DNA of 64,000 bases from Ailanthus altissimus (GCA_946807835.1 OX327702.1:10788001-10852000); one strand, 5' to 3'. Counted from the stretch's first letter, positions 22,265-34,826 are shown. Numbers and translations: made by a program. The notes: a model not told the origin generated them from the letters alone.

Positions 22265-24510
22265 TGTTGTGTGATATGGTGTGTGATGTGTATAATTTCA
22301 AAAATTAAATACGCAACGGAAGTATTCATACATATTAAACAATATGTAACATATTCAAGCATGTTTGATCATTCAAGTACATATATATATCTCATATATA
22401 TATTTCATGCATGATATAAAATGAATAACAAATAAATAACCTACCCGGATATGAAGGTAGCTTTACAAATCTTCAAGAACTCCAAGCTTCAATTTGTTGA
22501 GCTCACCTTGAAGTGTTCCCTTACACAATTCTAGTTCACAACTAAATCCGGTGGGATTGTGAAGCTAGAATGGCAGCCTTGAATTTCCAGCAAATGATTA
22601 TTTTAACACTTAAAACAATTTGTCCTTATGATTTCTACCAAGAGATGAGAAGAATTGGGTGTTTTCTATAGTTCTTTACAACTCTATATGTTGTAGCTTG
22701 GTAAGCCTTTACATTTTCTCTCAACACTTTGAGAAAAACACTTAGGAAAAGCTCTCAATTCTCTCTCTTTTCTCCTAGAACGAATTTCACTCTATCTTGC
22801 ACACATTGAACTCTTTCAATTCTTTCTTAAGTGCAAAGAATGATTTCTCTTAGTGCTCCACCACCACTTAACCATGTTTGCCATTACAAACATTAATCTA
22901 TCATATTTTTCACTCACCAATTTGATTCAACCAATTGAATCAATTTCTAGAGAGTAAATGGCATTTAATCAATGTTAAGTGGTTTTACCACTTCCTTAGT
23001 GCATCATTTAAGAATTACAAAGTGATAAACTTTCCTTATTATTAATAACAAGTGCATTCTCCATTAGTAAATGGTGTTTGCCCCTTATTCCAATTAATAA
23101 TAATAATTTGATTAATATATAAAATATTAATAATTCAAAACTATTTTGAATATTTACATTTACCATATATGTATTTACCAAGTAAGGTAAATAGGTAAAT
23201 ACATGGTAAATAATTTATGGAGCAAGATTATGTCACTTGTCAAATTTCTTATTGGTTAACAACTCTTGTAAACCAATAATGTGTTTTACCTTCAATTTTT
23301 GACAAGTGAATAATAAAAAGAACCTAAAAACATTTTTCATTTTGCTGAAAATTGTTGGATTAATTATTCAATCCAATTCACCGCCCCAGTGCACAACGAG
23401 TACACTTCATATTGTGAGACTCTCTAGGTCCATGCCCGATTTGTTATATGAAACTATTTTACACGTTCGTGAACAATATCCCACACACATGTTACAGATA
23501 TTACAAAACGGCGCATTAGACCATACAAGTTGAGGTTATAACATATTCGTATAATCCTTCCATCATAAATATCCTAGAAGAGCGGAGATATAGATCAACA
23601 CCGTCAAGTCTCCATGTGCTCAACCATAAACTTATCTCTAGATTTGTATTTCAATAAATAATATCCGTAAACACTTTCACGATATTATTTTCCCAAGAAA
23701 TTCTTGGATGTCTGCTTATGGCCATAAGACTTTCTAAAATACAATCTTAGAGTTACATGATATTTTACTCACCCAATTGAGTTGATGGATCCCATATCTG
23801 TACACACCGGACTCCATGAGCATCGGACCATACCCAGCGACACCCAACGGTCAGACCATGAAAGGTATCTGACATGTGTGGAACCAAAGTATGATGGATC
23901 ACTCACAAGTCCACCGTGGCACTCAGGTCTAAGGACCACGAATACTACTCAACTCGAAAGATCCTCCATTGACGGCTTTATGGGATGTCTATTGGAGATC
24001 TTTATGAGTCTGTTTAATATTCAGTCCTTACTGAATACTTGTATCTCTATACCAGTTTCCACTAAACTCATGGTCTGCTAAGACTAACCATCTGGACTAT
24101 CTAGATATAGACATACACTGATCTATATATATATATTAAGATCTTCACTAGCAGACCCGCATTAGTGAAGGTAGATCAGGAACATTAAATTTAAGAACAT
24201 ATTTGCATAACAACATTTCTTAGCACCATTTGCAACCCATTGCAACTATGTCATTATTAATATATTCTTAGGTCTTTGTCCCATTTCAGACAAGGCTCTA
24301 ACTCTTTAGATTTTACTAACTCTTAGTTCTGATCTAAACTCCTTTAGATCAGATCTGAACTCGTTCAGATCATACAATGTCTAAAACGTTACAAGCATCT
24401 TACTATATTTATAAATAAAATAATTAGTAATATATTGAAATCATAAATGTATAAACATAAAGCAAATATTTATACATAAAAGGGATGGCACGTAAGCACA
24501 AATCCCAACA
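22265..24510 (-). repeat. 3' LTR of young Copia, 2,246 bp
   Basis: On the minus strand it starts TGTTGGGATTTG and ends CACACAACA. It is 4 bp shorter than its partner because of a shorter AT run near 24125. A minus-to-plus open frame of 99 codons (23782-24081) exists in both LTRs, but it lies in a segment also conserved as DNA in Copia C and is probably not a gene. Confidence 0.95.
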
Positions 24511-24520
24511 ACTCCCACTT
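24511..24520 (-). other. polypurine tract of young Copia
   Basis: The minus strand reads AAGTGGGAGT immediately before the 3' LTR, where plus-strand DNA synthesis is primed. The same tract precedes the 3' LTR of Copia C (57951-57960). Confidence 0.85.
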
Positions 24521-24523
24521 GCT

Positions 24524-27500
24524 TTAGTGCCATTCACGATGGTATCTTATACCCATTGACTCCACATGTCTTTCAAATATTTTTGGAGTTAAGGCCTTAG
24601 TCAGTGGGTCCGCTACATTATTCATAGAGTCTACTCTACGAACTATTACATCTCCTCTAGCCAAGATTTCTCTTATGATATGGTATTTTCTTTCCACATG
24701 CTTAGACTTTTGGTGTGCTCTTGGCTCTTTTGCTTGTGCAATGGCTCCGTTGTTATCGCAGAACAATGGTATAGGATCCATTGAACTTGGAACTATTCCA
24801 AGTTCAGCGATAAACTTGCGTATCCAAACCGCTTCTTTTGCTGCTTTTGATGCTGCAATATATTCTGTCTCTGTTGTGGAATCAGCGGTCGATGACTGTT
24901 TGTTATTCTTCCAACTGACTGCAGCACCATTGAGAATGAATACATATCCAGATGTAGACTTTCTATCATCTAGATCAGATTGGAAATCTGAATTTGTGTA
25001 TCCTCTCAACACTAGGTCATTTTCTCCATAAATCAAAAACTTATCCTTAGTACCCTTAAGATATTTTAGGACATGTTTCACTGCCATCCAATGGCCTTCG
25101 CCTGGATCAGACTGATAGCGGCTTGTAACACTTACAGCCATACTGATATCAGGTCTCGTACACATCATGGCATACATCAGACTTCCCACAACTGATGCAT
25201 AAGGTATACTAGACATTCTAACCTTTTCATCTTCACTCTGAGGACACATTTTCCTCGAAAGATGAATGCCATGTCTAAAAGGTATGTTAACTGTCTTACA
25301 GTTACTGAAACTATACCTTTCCAAGACATTATCTATGTACGATGATTGAGAGAGTCCTATAAGCCTCCTAGCTCTATCTCTATAAAGCTTTATACCTAGT
25401 ATATAGGAAGCCTCTCCCAAATCCTTCATGGAGAAATTCTTACTTAGGTAACTTTTGACTGATTGCAACATACCAATATTGTTTCCGATAATGAGTATGT
25501 CATCCACATATAGAACCAAGAAGACTACCATACTCCCACTGCTCTTTTTATACACACATGATTCTTCTTCGTTCTTGATAAAACCAGACCCTCTGATTAC
25601 CTCATCAAAACGAAGATTCCAGCTTCGGGAAGCTTGCTTAAGTCCATAGATAGACTTCTTCAGTTTACATATTAGACCAGAAGTTTGGCTGGATGTAAAA
25701 CCTTCGGGTTGTTCCATATAGATTTCTTCCTCAAGATATCCATTTAAGAACGCTGTTTTCACATCCATTTGCCAAATTTCATAGTCATAATACGCAGCAA
25801 TTGCTAGTAAAATCCGAATTGACTTAAGCATCGCTACTGGTGAGAAGGTTTCCTCATAGTCGATCCCAGATCGTTGAGTATAACCTTTCGCCACCAATCG
25901 GGCTTTGAAAGTCTCCACTTTCCCATCGAGCCCACGCTTCCGCTTGTAGATCCATTTACAACCGATAGGAACAATTCCTTCAGGAAGCTCAACCAAGTCC
26001 CAGACTTGATTGTGATGCATAGAGTCAATTTCAGATTTCATGGCCTCTTGCCATTTTCCCGAATCGATGTCCAACATCGCCTCTTTGTAAGTTAAAGGAT
26101 CATTTTCATCAATCAAGAAAACATCAAGAGCACCTTTAGATATGGAACCATACCTTTCAGGTGGCCTTGATATCCTTTCTGACTTACGTGGAGGGTGTGT
26201 CAAAGGTATTCTGCTTGATTGAGCCTGAAGTTCCATTGTTGGTTCATTTTCATTCTGATTGAGTTCATCTAACTCAATCTTTCTACAATCTCCACGATTC
26301 AGGAGAAACTCTTTCTCTAGAAAAGTGGCATAACGAGATACAAACACGTTTCGTTCTTCTGGATCATAGAATTGGTATCCCATTGAATTCTTGGGATATC
26401 CAATGAACCTGTACTTGTAACCTTTAGGTGCAAGTTTATCCTGTTGCGTAACTTTTACGTAAGCAGGACAACCCCAAATCTTAACATATTTAAGACTTGG
26501 TTTCCTTCCAGTCCATATCTCATGTGGAGTGGATGGAATGGCTTTTGATGGAGCTTTATTCAATAAATGAGCAGCAGTTTCTAGTGCATATCCCCACAGA
26601 TATTCAAGGAGATCAGTGAAGCTCATCATCGATCGAACCATATCCAATAAAGTCCGATTCCTCCTCTCCAAAACACCATTGTGTTGTGGAGTACCTGGAG
26701 GACTATACTGAGCGAGAATCCCATTCTCCTTTAAATAATCTGAAAATTCACTGCTCATATATTCACCCCTTCGATCTGATATAAGGCATTTGATATACAT
26801 TCCGGTTTGTTTCTCTACTTCATTTCGAAACTCTTTGAACTTCTCAAAAGTTTCTGACTTGTGTTTGATAAGAAACACATATCCATATCGTGACAGATCA
26901 TCGATAAAGATAACAAAGTATCGAAAACCACCCATAGCAGTGTGATTCATTGGACCACATACATCACTATGTATTAGTTCCAATAAATTAGTGGCACGGT
27001 GTCCAACACCAATAAATGGAGCCTTGGTCATTTTCCCTTGAATACAAGATTCACAAACTGGATATGATTCTATGGTCAGATCAGGTATCCGACCATCATT
27101 AACCAGACGGGATAGGCGTCTTACCCCTATATGACCTAATCTCATATGCCACAATTCTGTATCATTTAAAGTTCCCGCACTATTTTTAGCATTCACTTGT
27201 ACATTCATGACATTTCCTGTAGTATCTAATATGTAATGCCCATTTATCAACTGACATTCAGCTAACAAAACATTATTCAAATCATACAAGCATAAGGAAC
27301 GATTCCTAACACGCATATGATATCCTTCATTGTCCAATACAGGAATTGAAATAATTTGCCGGATAATGTTTGGCACATAATAACAATTATTCAATACAAC
27401 AATTTTATTACATGGAAGCATCAAATTGAAACATCCAATAGCCTCGACCTGTAGGAAATCTCTATTTCCAACACGAAGCTGTACTTCTCCTGGTTGTAAC

Positions 27501-28466
27501 TTTTTAACTTCCTTCAGACCCTGCAACACATTGCAGATGTGAAAAGGACAAGCGGTATCTAATACCCAACCAAAGCTAACATCAAATGCTAAGGAAATAT
27601 CAATAAAAGGCAAGTGTATACCTGATGGTGTCTTCTTAATCATGGAAAGGTACTTTGGGCAGTTTCGCTTCCAATGCCCATCCTCACTGCAATGGAAACA
27701 TTTTCCACTTGCTTTGTTCTTTCGTGGGTGCTTGGATATGTATTGCTTTCGAGGACCCATTCTAGGTGCATGCATTACTTTCCGTTTATTCTTTCCTTTA
27801 GACTTCTTAGAAGTCCTTCGGGTAGATGATGAAGCACCCTGAACATAGAGGACCGAGCCCCCTTTGTTCATGTCCTCCTGAACAGTTATTAGCATGTTAT
27901 GCAGTTCAGCATAAGTAGGAGTCAATCCTTGCATATTGTAATTCATTATGAACGGTGCAAATGACCCTGGAAGTGATTGGAGAATCAAGCTATTCCCCAA
28001 TCCATTGCTCAGTATGAGATCCATGGTCTCCAGCCTCTCAATGTATGAAATCATTTTGAGGACATGAGGACTTACTGGACTGCCCTCGGGTAGTTTAGCT
28101 TGAAAAAGCGATTTGGCAACCCTATACATTTCAAATTGAGGTCGGTCACCAAATAACTCTTTCAGGTGTAGCATGATACTCCCAGCATTGTCCATGTGGA
28201 CATGCTCCCTTTGGAGCTCCGTAGACATAGACCCGAGAATGTACGATTTGACTTTCAAATCGTCATCCAACCATTTTCGATATGTCTCCTTTTCTTCTGG
28301 GGAAGCATTATCAGAAATAGCTTGTGGCATGCGCTGATCAATAACATATCCAAGCTTTTTGAGAATCTAGAACTATTCTGAGATTCATAAGCCAATTAGC
28401 ATAATTTTCTGCACCTTTTAGTTGGTGCGCATTAAGGATGCGAGCTAAAGTGTTGTTTGAAGCCAT
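24524..28466 (-). CDS. Copia gag-pol polyprotein with a one-base frameshift near the N terminus
   Basis: The main frame (28330 down to 24524, 1,268 codons) holds all domains in Copia order. Residue numbers from 28330: gag ~1-160; zinc knuckle CFHCSEDGHWKRNC 211-224; protease motif LDTA 257-260, where Ala replaces the usual Gly; integrase His395/His400/Cys426/Cys429, then Asp456, Asp519 and Glu555 (exact 35-residue spacing); reverse transcriptase from about 791, with QMDVKTAFLNG near 854 and YVDD at 941-944; RNase H with YTNSDFQSD near 1111 and TETEYIAAS. It ends IRYHREWH. The natural start is the ATG at 28464-28466: 37 codons (MASNNTLARIL...) run to an extra base in the A-rich stretch near 28350. 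Copia C keeps one frame across this point. The lesion and the protease and RNase H changes may make this copy inactive. Confidence 0.93.
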
Positions 28467-28667
28467 TTGATCTTCACAAGACAAAAGAAAAAGATGTTAG
28501 CGGAATATTTCAATCACTAATAAATAACGTTTTAGATCATGGGTATAACAGTTATACAATTTTTAATCTAAAAATGCCCTCCCACTATTTTACGTAATCC
28601 CTTTAACCTCTCAAACGGGAAAACGATAGTTTAAGAATTCTTTAAACTATATAGTGAAAAGTGGATC

Positions 28668-29000
28668 CCTTTGGCATTTACTTCAGCCGCACACTATAGC
28701 GATCTAGGCCTTAGTAAACCCAAAAGGTACACAACTCTTATCAATTGCATCTCATGCAACTCTTAACACTTGATCCTAAACATATCTTATCCGCACACTT
28801 TAGCGATCTAGGATAAGTGTATTCCAGATTTACTTGTCAATCATTAAATATATGTTATTGTTATTAACCGCACACTTTAGCGATCTAGGGTAATACTTTA
28901 ACATATATTTATCACATCTAATGTTTAAACGATATAGCCCAAGTCACACTAATCAATCCCTCACACTTTAGCGATCTTGGAAAAGAATCGAAGTGACTTG
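28668..29000 (-). ncRNA. four stem-loops with a shared loop sequence in the Copia leader
   Basis: A 22-bp sequence (+ strand CCGCACACTTTAGCGATCTA plus GG) occurs at 28687-28708, 28791-28812, 28868-28889 and 28959-28980. Each is flanked by inverted arms of different sequence: 28668-28688/28707-28727 (16 pairs with mismatches), 28786-28792/28811-28817 (7 perfect), 28846-28869/28888-28910 (12 perfect distal, plus 5, plus the CC/GG closing pairs) and 28940-28947/28993-29000 (8 perfect). The unpaired part is about 18 nt in each, with CC and GG closing it. Spacing is 104, 77 and 91. The region lies between primer site and gag, so it is in the genomic RNA. The same arrangement survives in Copia C. 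Function is inferred only. Confidence 0.75.
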
Positions 29001-29301
29001 TCTAATACCGTATTGATAAGACGGATCATATTTAACATTATCTCATAATAAAAATATTACAATCTGATTAAGAGAGGTTTTATTACATACTCATTTCATC
29101 CAACTGAATAATATAGATCATTTATACATAAAGAAATACGCAATCACAACTAACCCCCACCAATAGGGCTCCCATTGTGATTATCAGCGTATTTTAATGA
29201 TCACATCATGTTATGAAAACTATTGAAGTACAATACAGCAATAAAATAAGTCAAAACATGATAAATAAATTAAAAAAAAAATTTCTAGAAACAGTGATGA
29301 A
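29001..29301 (-). other. Copia leader between GC-rich array and stem-loops
   Basis: AT-rich untranslated sequence. Nothing coding is visible. Confidence 0.6.
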
Positions 29302-29596
29302 TGCTGCAGTGCTGAAACACGGGCGCTGCAGCGTTCATAAAATTAATCCGGGCGCGGGGGCGCCCAGAAGTAAGCGCCGCGGCGCTGGACAAATAGCGGG
29401 CTGGCGCTGCAACGCCATATATCTAGCGCCTCGGCTCTGGCCATAATATCAGCCGGCGCTGCAGCGCCCATATCCCAGCGCCTCAACGCTCAATTCCAGT
29501 ATATGGGCGCCGCAGCGCTCATAGCCTGTCGCCGGGGCGCTGGCCAAAATTAGGCTGGCGCCGCAGCGACTGCTAGATAGCGCCTCAGCGCTGGAC
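29302..29596 (-). repeat. GC-rich array in the young Copia leader
   Basis: About six units with a ~50-bp period, each built of GGCGCYGCAGCGCC-like and AGCGCCTCAGCGCTGG-like half-units. The half-units are close to palindromic and could pair with one another. It lies about 250 bases downstream of the primer site. Open frames overlapping it (29213-29446 +, 29449-29739 -) are by-products of its composition. Confidence 0.85.
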
Positions 29597-29845
29597 ACTA
29601 TTATTGTGTTCGGTGCACTAAAATCAATTTTCTTCTGTTCCGGCACCCAAATCAACCAATTTAAAACATGATCAAATATCATATAAACAATTTTAAATAC
29701 CAACATATCCAAGAATTCATAAAATATCAACATATTCAATCTTAAACATCAACATGCTTGAAATCAAATATCATCATGTTGTTCATCAATATAACATCAA
29801 CATGTTAACTACAACAACATCAAACAGCAAACACCATATCAGCAT

Positions 29846-29857
29846 GCTCTGATACCA
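29846..29857 (-). other. tRNA-iMet primer binding site of young Copia
   Basis: The minus strand reads TGGTATCAGAGC, two bases downstream of the 5' LTR. It is an exact match to the usual Copia site. Confidence 0.95.
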
Positions 29858-29859
29858 CT

Positions 29860-32109
29860 TGTTGTGTGATATGGCGTGTGATGTGTATAATTTCAAAAAT
29901 TAAATACGCAACGGAAGTATTCATACATATTAAACAATATGTAACATATTCAAGCATGTTTGATCATTCAAGTACATATATATATCTCATATATATATTT
30001 CATGCATGATATAAAATGAATAACAAATAAATAACCTACCCGGATATGAAGGTAGCTTTACAAATCTTCAAGAACTCCAAGCTTCAATTTGTTGAGCTCA
30101 CCTTGAAGTGTTCCCTTGCACAATTCTAGTTCACAACTAAATCCGGTGGGATTGTGAAGCTAGAATGGCAGCCTTGAATTTCCAGCAAATGATTGTTTTA
30201 ACACTTAAAACAATTTGTCCTTATGATTTCTACAAAGAGATGAGAAGAATTGAGTGTTTTCTATAGTTCTTTACAACTCTATATGTTGTAGCTTGGTAAG
30301 CCTTTGCATTTTCTCTCAACACTTTGAGAAAAATACTTAGGAAAAGCTCTCAATTCTCTCTCTTTTCTCCTAGAACGAATTTCACTCTATCTTGCACACA
30401 TTGAACTCTTTCAATTCTTTCTTAAGTGCAAAGAATGATTTCTCTTAGTGCTCCATCACCACTTAACCATGTTTGCCATTACAAACATTAATCTATCATA
30501 TTTTTCACTCACCAATTTGATTCAACCAATTGAATCAATTTCTAGAGAGTAAATGGCATTTAATCAATGTTAAGTGGTTTTACCACTTCCTTAGTGCATC
30601 ATTTAAGAATTACAAAGTGGTAAACTTTTCTTATTATTAATAACAAGTGCATTCTCCATTAGTAAATGGTGTTTGCCACTTATTCCAATTAATAATAATA
30701 ATTTGATTAATATATAAAATATTAATAATTCAAAACTATTTTGAATATTTACATTTACCATATATGTATTTACCAAGCAAGGTAAATAGGTAAATACATG
30801 GTAAATAATTTATGGAGCAAGATTATGTCACTTGTCAAATTTCTTATTGGTTAACAACTCTTGTAAACCAATAATGTGTTTTACCTTCAATTTTTGACAA
30901 GTGAATAATAAAAGGAACCTAGAAACATTTTTCATTTTGCTGAAAATTGTTGGATTAATTATTCAATCCAATTCGCCACCCCAGTACACAACGAGTACAC
31001 TTCATATTGTGAGACTCTCTAGGTCCATGCCCGATTTGTCATATGAAACTATTTTACACGTCCGTGAACAATATCCCACACACATGTTACAGATATTACA
31101 AAACGGCGCATTAGACCATACAAGTTGAGGTTATAACATATTCGTATAATCCTTCAATCATAAATATCCTAGAAGAGCGGAGATATAGATCAACACCGTC
31201 TAGTCTCCATGTGCTCAACCATAAACTTATCTCTAGATTTGTATTTCAATAAATAATATCCGTAAACACTTTCACGATATTATTTTCCCAAGAAATTCTT
31301 GGATGTCTGCTTATGGCCATAAGACTTTCTAAAATACAATCTTAGAGTTACATGATATTTTACTCACCCAATTGAGTTGATGGATCCCATATCTGTACAC
31401 ACCGGACTCCATGAGCATCGGACCATACCCAGCGACACCCAACGGTCAGACCATGAAAGGTATCTGACATGTGTGGAACCAAAGTATGATGGATCACTCA
31501 CAAGTCCACCGTGGCACTCAGGTCTAAGGACCACGAATACCACTCAACTCGAAAGATCCTCCATTGACGGCTTTATGGGATGTCTATTGGAGATCTTTAT
31601 GAGTCTGTTCAATATTCAGTCCTTACTGAATACTTGTATCTCTATACGAGTTTCCACTAAACTCATGGTCTGCTAAGACTAACCATCTGGACTATCTAGA
31701 TATAGACATACACTGATCTATATATATATATATATTAAGATCTTCACTAGCAGACCCGCATTAGTGAAGGTAGATCAGGAACATTAAATTTAAGAACATA
31801 TTTGCATAACAACATTTCTTAGCACCATTTGCAACCCATTGCAACTATGCCATTATTAATATATTCTTAGGTCTTTGTCCCATTTCAGATAAGGCTCTAA
31901 CTCTTTAGATTTTACTAACTCTTAGTTCTGATCTAAACTCCTTTAGATCAGATCTGAACTAGTTCAGATCATACAATGTCTAAAACGTTACAAGCATCTT
32001 ACTATATTTATAAATAAAATAATTAGTGATATATTGAAATCATAAATGTATAAACATAAAGCAAATATTTATACATAAAAGGGATGGCACATAAGCACAA
32101 ATCCCAACA
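29860..32109 (-). repeat. 5' LTR of young Copia, 2,250 bp
   Basis: Partner of 22265-24510. The transcription start should lie in this copy. I could not identify a convincing TATA box on the minus strand, whereas the relative Copia C has CTATAAATAGC at the matching end of its LTRs. Confidence 0.95.
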
Positions 32110-32114
32110 GTTTT

Positions 32115-34826
32115 AAATCTACTAGTATATCTTTTGATTTAATTCATTGTGATATTTAGGGACCTCATAAAATTACTTCTCATATGAGTGATTTGTTTTT
32201 ATCCATTGTTTATCATTATTCTCGTTATACATAGATATATTTGATGTATTTTAGATCTAAAACTAAAGTAATATTAAGTCTTTTTTTATAGGTTCGAACT
32301 CAATTTCATTGTGGGCTTAAAACTTTAAGTTCTGACAATGGGAAAGACTTTTTATCTTTACAAGCTTTCTTTATCGACAGTGATACTTCTTTTTAATATA
32401 GTTGTCCATACACACACCCAACAAAATAGAGTTGTAGAACGTAAGCATAGACATCTCTTAAATGCAAGTTGTTCTCTTTATATTTAAGCCAACCTATCTT
32501 TGTAATTTTTTAGGGAAAGCCTACAAATAACCCACTATTTAATAAATTTCCTTTCAGCACATGTTTCATCCAATCAAACACCACTATCATCTCTATAATA
32601 AACCTTTTATTTACTCTAATATCTGTACTTTTAGTTGCTTGTGTTATGTTACCAATCTCAAACCCCATCATAAATTTGACACTACAGCTCACAAATGCAT
32701 ATTTCTTAGTTATCCACCTTGATAAAAAAGCTATCGTGTCTATAATCTTTAATCTCATCAACTTTTTATCTATCACAATGTAGTATTTTATGAATTTATA
32801 TTCCTATATTCTACCACTCCTCTTCAAAATCTTGATTATCACATAGCCTTAATAATTATATCATTACCATTTTACACCACATGACACCCAAGATTTATAG
32901 AATAACTGAAACACTAACATACCCCTGAACATTATGGTACCCCACACCATATACTGTGGTGTTGACAATCTGCATCTCAACCAAGCTACTGATACCACGG
33001 TGTGACATTATGCCACTCTATGCTAAGCCGATTTTGTATGAAATTCTTCTTAGTGACAACTAAACCATGCACCCCTCTACTTTTAGGATAGACTTAGCTA
33101 CACCTCAATCATCTCTCCACCCACTATTCTTTCTACTTGGTATTCTTCTTGCCCAACAAAAATTTCAAGTCATTTTTAAGATTATGAGGGAAACCATTCT
33201 ACGTTCTTTCCTTTAAGCAATTTTTCTTCTTTGATTGTGTCTAGCATTCGTCATCTAATTTCATGATATATTTCCTATTCTCATCTTTCACATTCCTACA
33301 AGTCTTTTATAAATATTGTCTCTCACTTAATTGAACCATAAACATATGAATAGGCATGTCAAAATCAAAAGTAGGTTGCCATAATGGATAATGAGATCTT
33401 CACCCTTGAAGCAAATTATACCTAGAGCAAAATTCCTTTACATCTTGACCATCATCCCATTGATTGCAAATGATTCTACAACATAAAGTACAATTCAATG
33501 GTATGGTTGAACGTTATAAAGCTCATCTTGTGGCTAAAAGATTCATATAATGAGAGGGTATTGACTACACTGAAAATTGTCTCCTATAGCCAAGTTAACT
33601 ACTTTTAGTATCCCTTGGCTCTTGCTTCCATTCGACATTAGTCTCTTTATTAAATGGACGTTCAAAATGCTTTTCTTCATGGTAATTTAATTAATGAGGT
33701 CTATATGAATCCTCTACTGGGTTTCCATCAACAAGGGGAGCCACACTTGGTTTATTGACTTCATAAATCTCTCTATAGATTGAACAAGCCTCATGAAGCT
33801 GGTTTCACGAATTTCTTTCTATGATTTAGAAGTTTGCTTTATGACAAGCACGAGTAAACTATTCTTTATTCACCAATGTTAGTAATGGTTCTCTTACTAC
33901 CATATTTCTTTATGTAAGGGACATGATTATAATCAGAAATAATAAGAAGGTAATACAAGAGGTGAAGGGTTTTTAGCTAGTTTTTTTGGGATTAAGGATC
34001 TTAGTCATTTGAAGCACTTTCTTGGAATTGGAAGTCACTCGACCTAAAACAAAATTTTCTATCAACCAATGGAAATATACACTTCATATATTAGAAGAAG
34101 CTGGACTTCAAGGTGTTAAATTAATAAAGATTTTTATGGAACAAAATTCAAAGCTTGCTTTTAATGAGGGGGAGTTTCTCAATGATCCGAGTCATTATTG
34201 TAGGTTGATTGAGAAGTTGATTTATCATACCATTACTAGACGTATATTACTTATTCAGTCAACACACTTAGTTAATTTATGCAACAACCTAGAAAATCAC
34301 ATCTTGAAATGGTACAACGGGTGTTACGCTACTTAAAGAAGCTCCAGGATAGGATCGCTTATTCCCTTCATATATGAAAGATCAATTAAATGGCTTTATG
34401 ATGCTAATTATAGTGGATGTTTAGATACACATCGATGTATTACTGGTTATTGTGTTTTTCTTAGTAATTTACTCATTTCATGAAAATGTAAAAAATAAGT
34501 CATGGTGTCACGATCCTCAACAGAGCCTGAGTATAAGTCCATGACATTGATTACTTGTGAGCTAACTTGGCTGAGGTATTTGTTAAGAGATTTATAAGTG
34601 CTTTACTCAGAACTAGTTCAACTTTTATGTGACAACCAAGTAATAATTTATATTTCAACAATCCTTGTCTTTCATGAAAGGAGCACACATTGAAATAGAT
34701 TATCATATAGTCCATGAATAGATACAGAGAGGAGAGTTTAAGACTTCTTTCGTGGAAAGATGAAAATTTTCTCTCTACTTGACAAGTTGAGAGATCTTGA
34801 CATTCACTCTCCATTATGACGGAGAG
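32115..34826 (+). pseudogene. old Copia A, integrase core to RNase H (3' part)
   Basis: The frame continues from 22264 as FKSTSISFDLIHCDI, giving the first integrase Asp. Integrase traces reach about 32500. About 700 bases up to ~33200 are not recognisable and may be an insertion. Reverse transcriptase then reads LDHHPIDCK, MDVQNAFLHGNLINEVYMNP, LHKSLYRLNKP and DLSHLKHFLGI; 34022-34336 gives WKYTLHILEEAGLQGVKLIK; RNase H has LYDANYSGCLDTHRCITGY and EPEYKSM. Many stops. Confidence 0.88.

Larger units (their letters stand above)
22265..32109 (-). mobile_element. young, nearly complete Ty1/Copia retrotransposon, 9.85 kb
   Basis: Both LTRs (22265-24510, 29860-32109), a tRNA-iMet primer site, a leader, a gag-pol frame and a polypurine tract are present in standard order on the minus strand. 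Identical 5-bp flanks GTTTT (22260-22264 and 32110-32114) mark the target duplication. By eye the LTRs differ at about 29 positions (23 transitions) plus one 4-bp AT-repeat change, roughly 1.3%, so insertion is recent. The coding frame is open for 1,268 codons but carries a one-base shift near its start. The element sits inside the integrase of Copia A. Copia C (50696-60053) is an older relative. Confidence 0.96.

Noticed and set aside
28340..28356. Programmed ribosomal frameshift in gag
   Set aside because: The shift is inside gag rather than at a gag-pol border, and the relative Copia C has no shift there, so an indel is simpler.
24675..28381. Several + strand open frames of 60-118 codons across the young Copia gag-pol
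   Set aside because: They are antisense shadows of the polyprotein frame and contain no domain.
28687..28980. CRISPR-like array
   Set aside because: Four repeats have unequal spacers of 55-82 bases, pair with their own flanks, and lie inside a plant retrotransposon leader.
29213..29739. Frames over the GC-rich array (Arg/Ala/Gly-rich)
   Set aside because: Their length comes from the stop-poor composition of the repeats.
32510..32776. 88-codon minus-strand frame inside Copia A
   Set aside because: No recognisable domain; it is antisense in a degraded transposon region.
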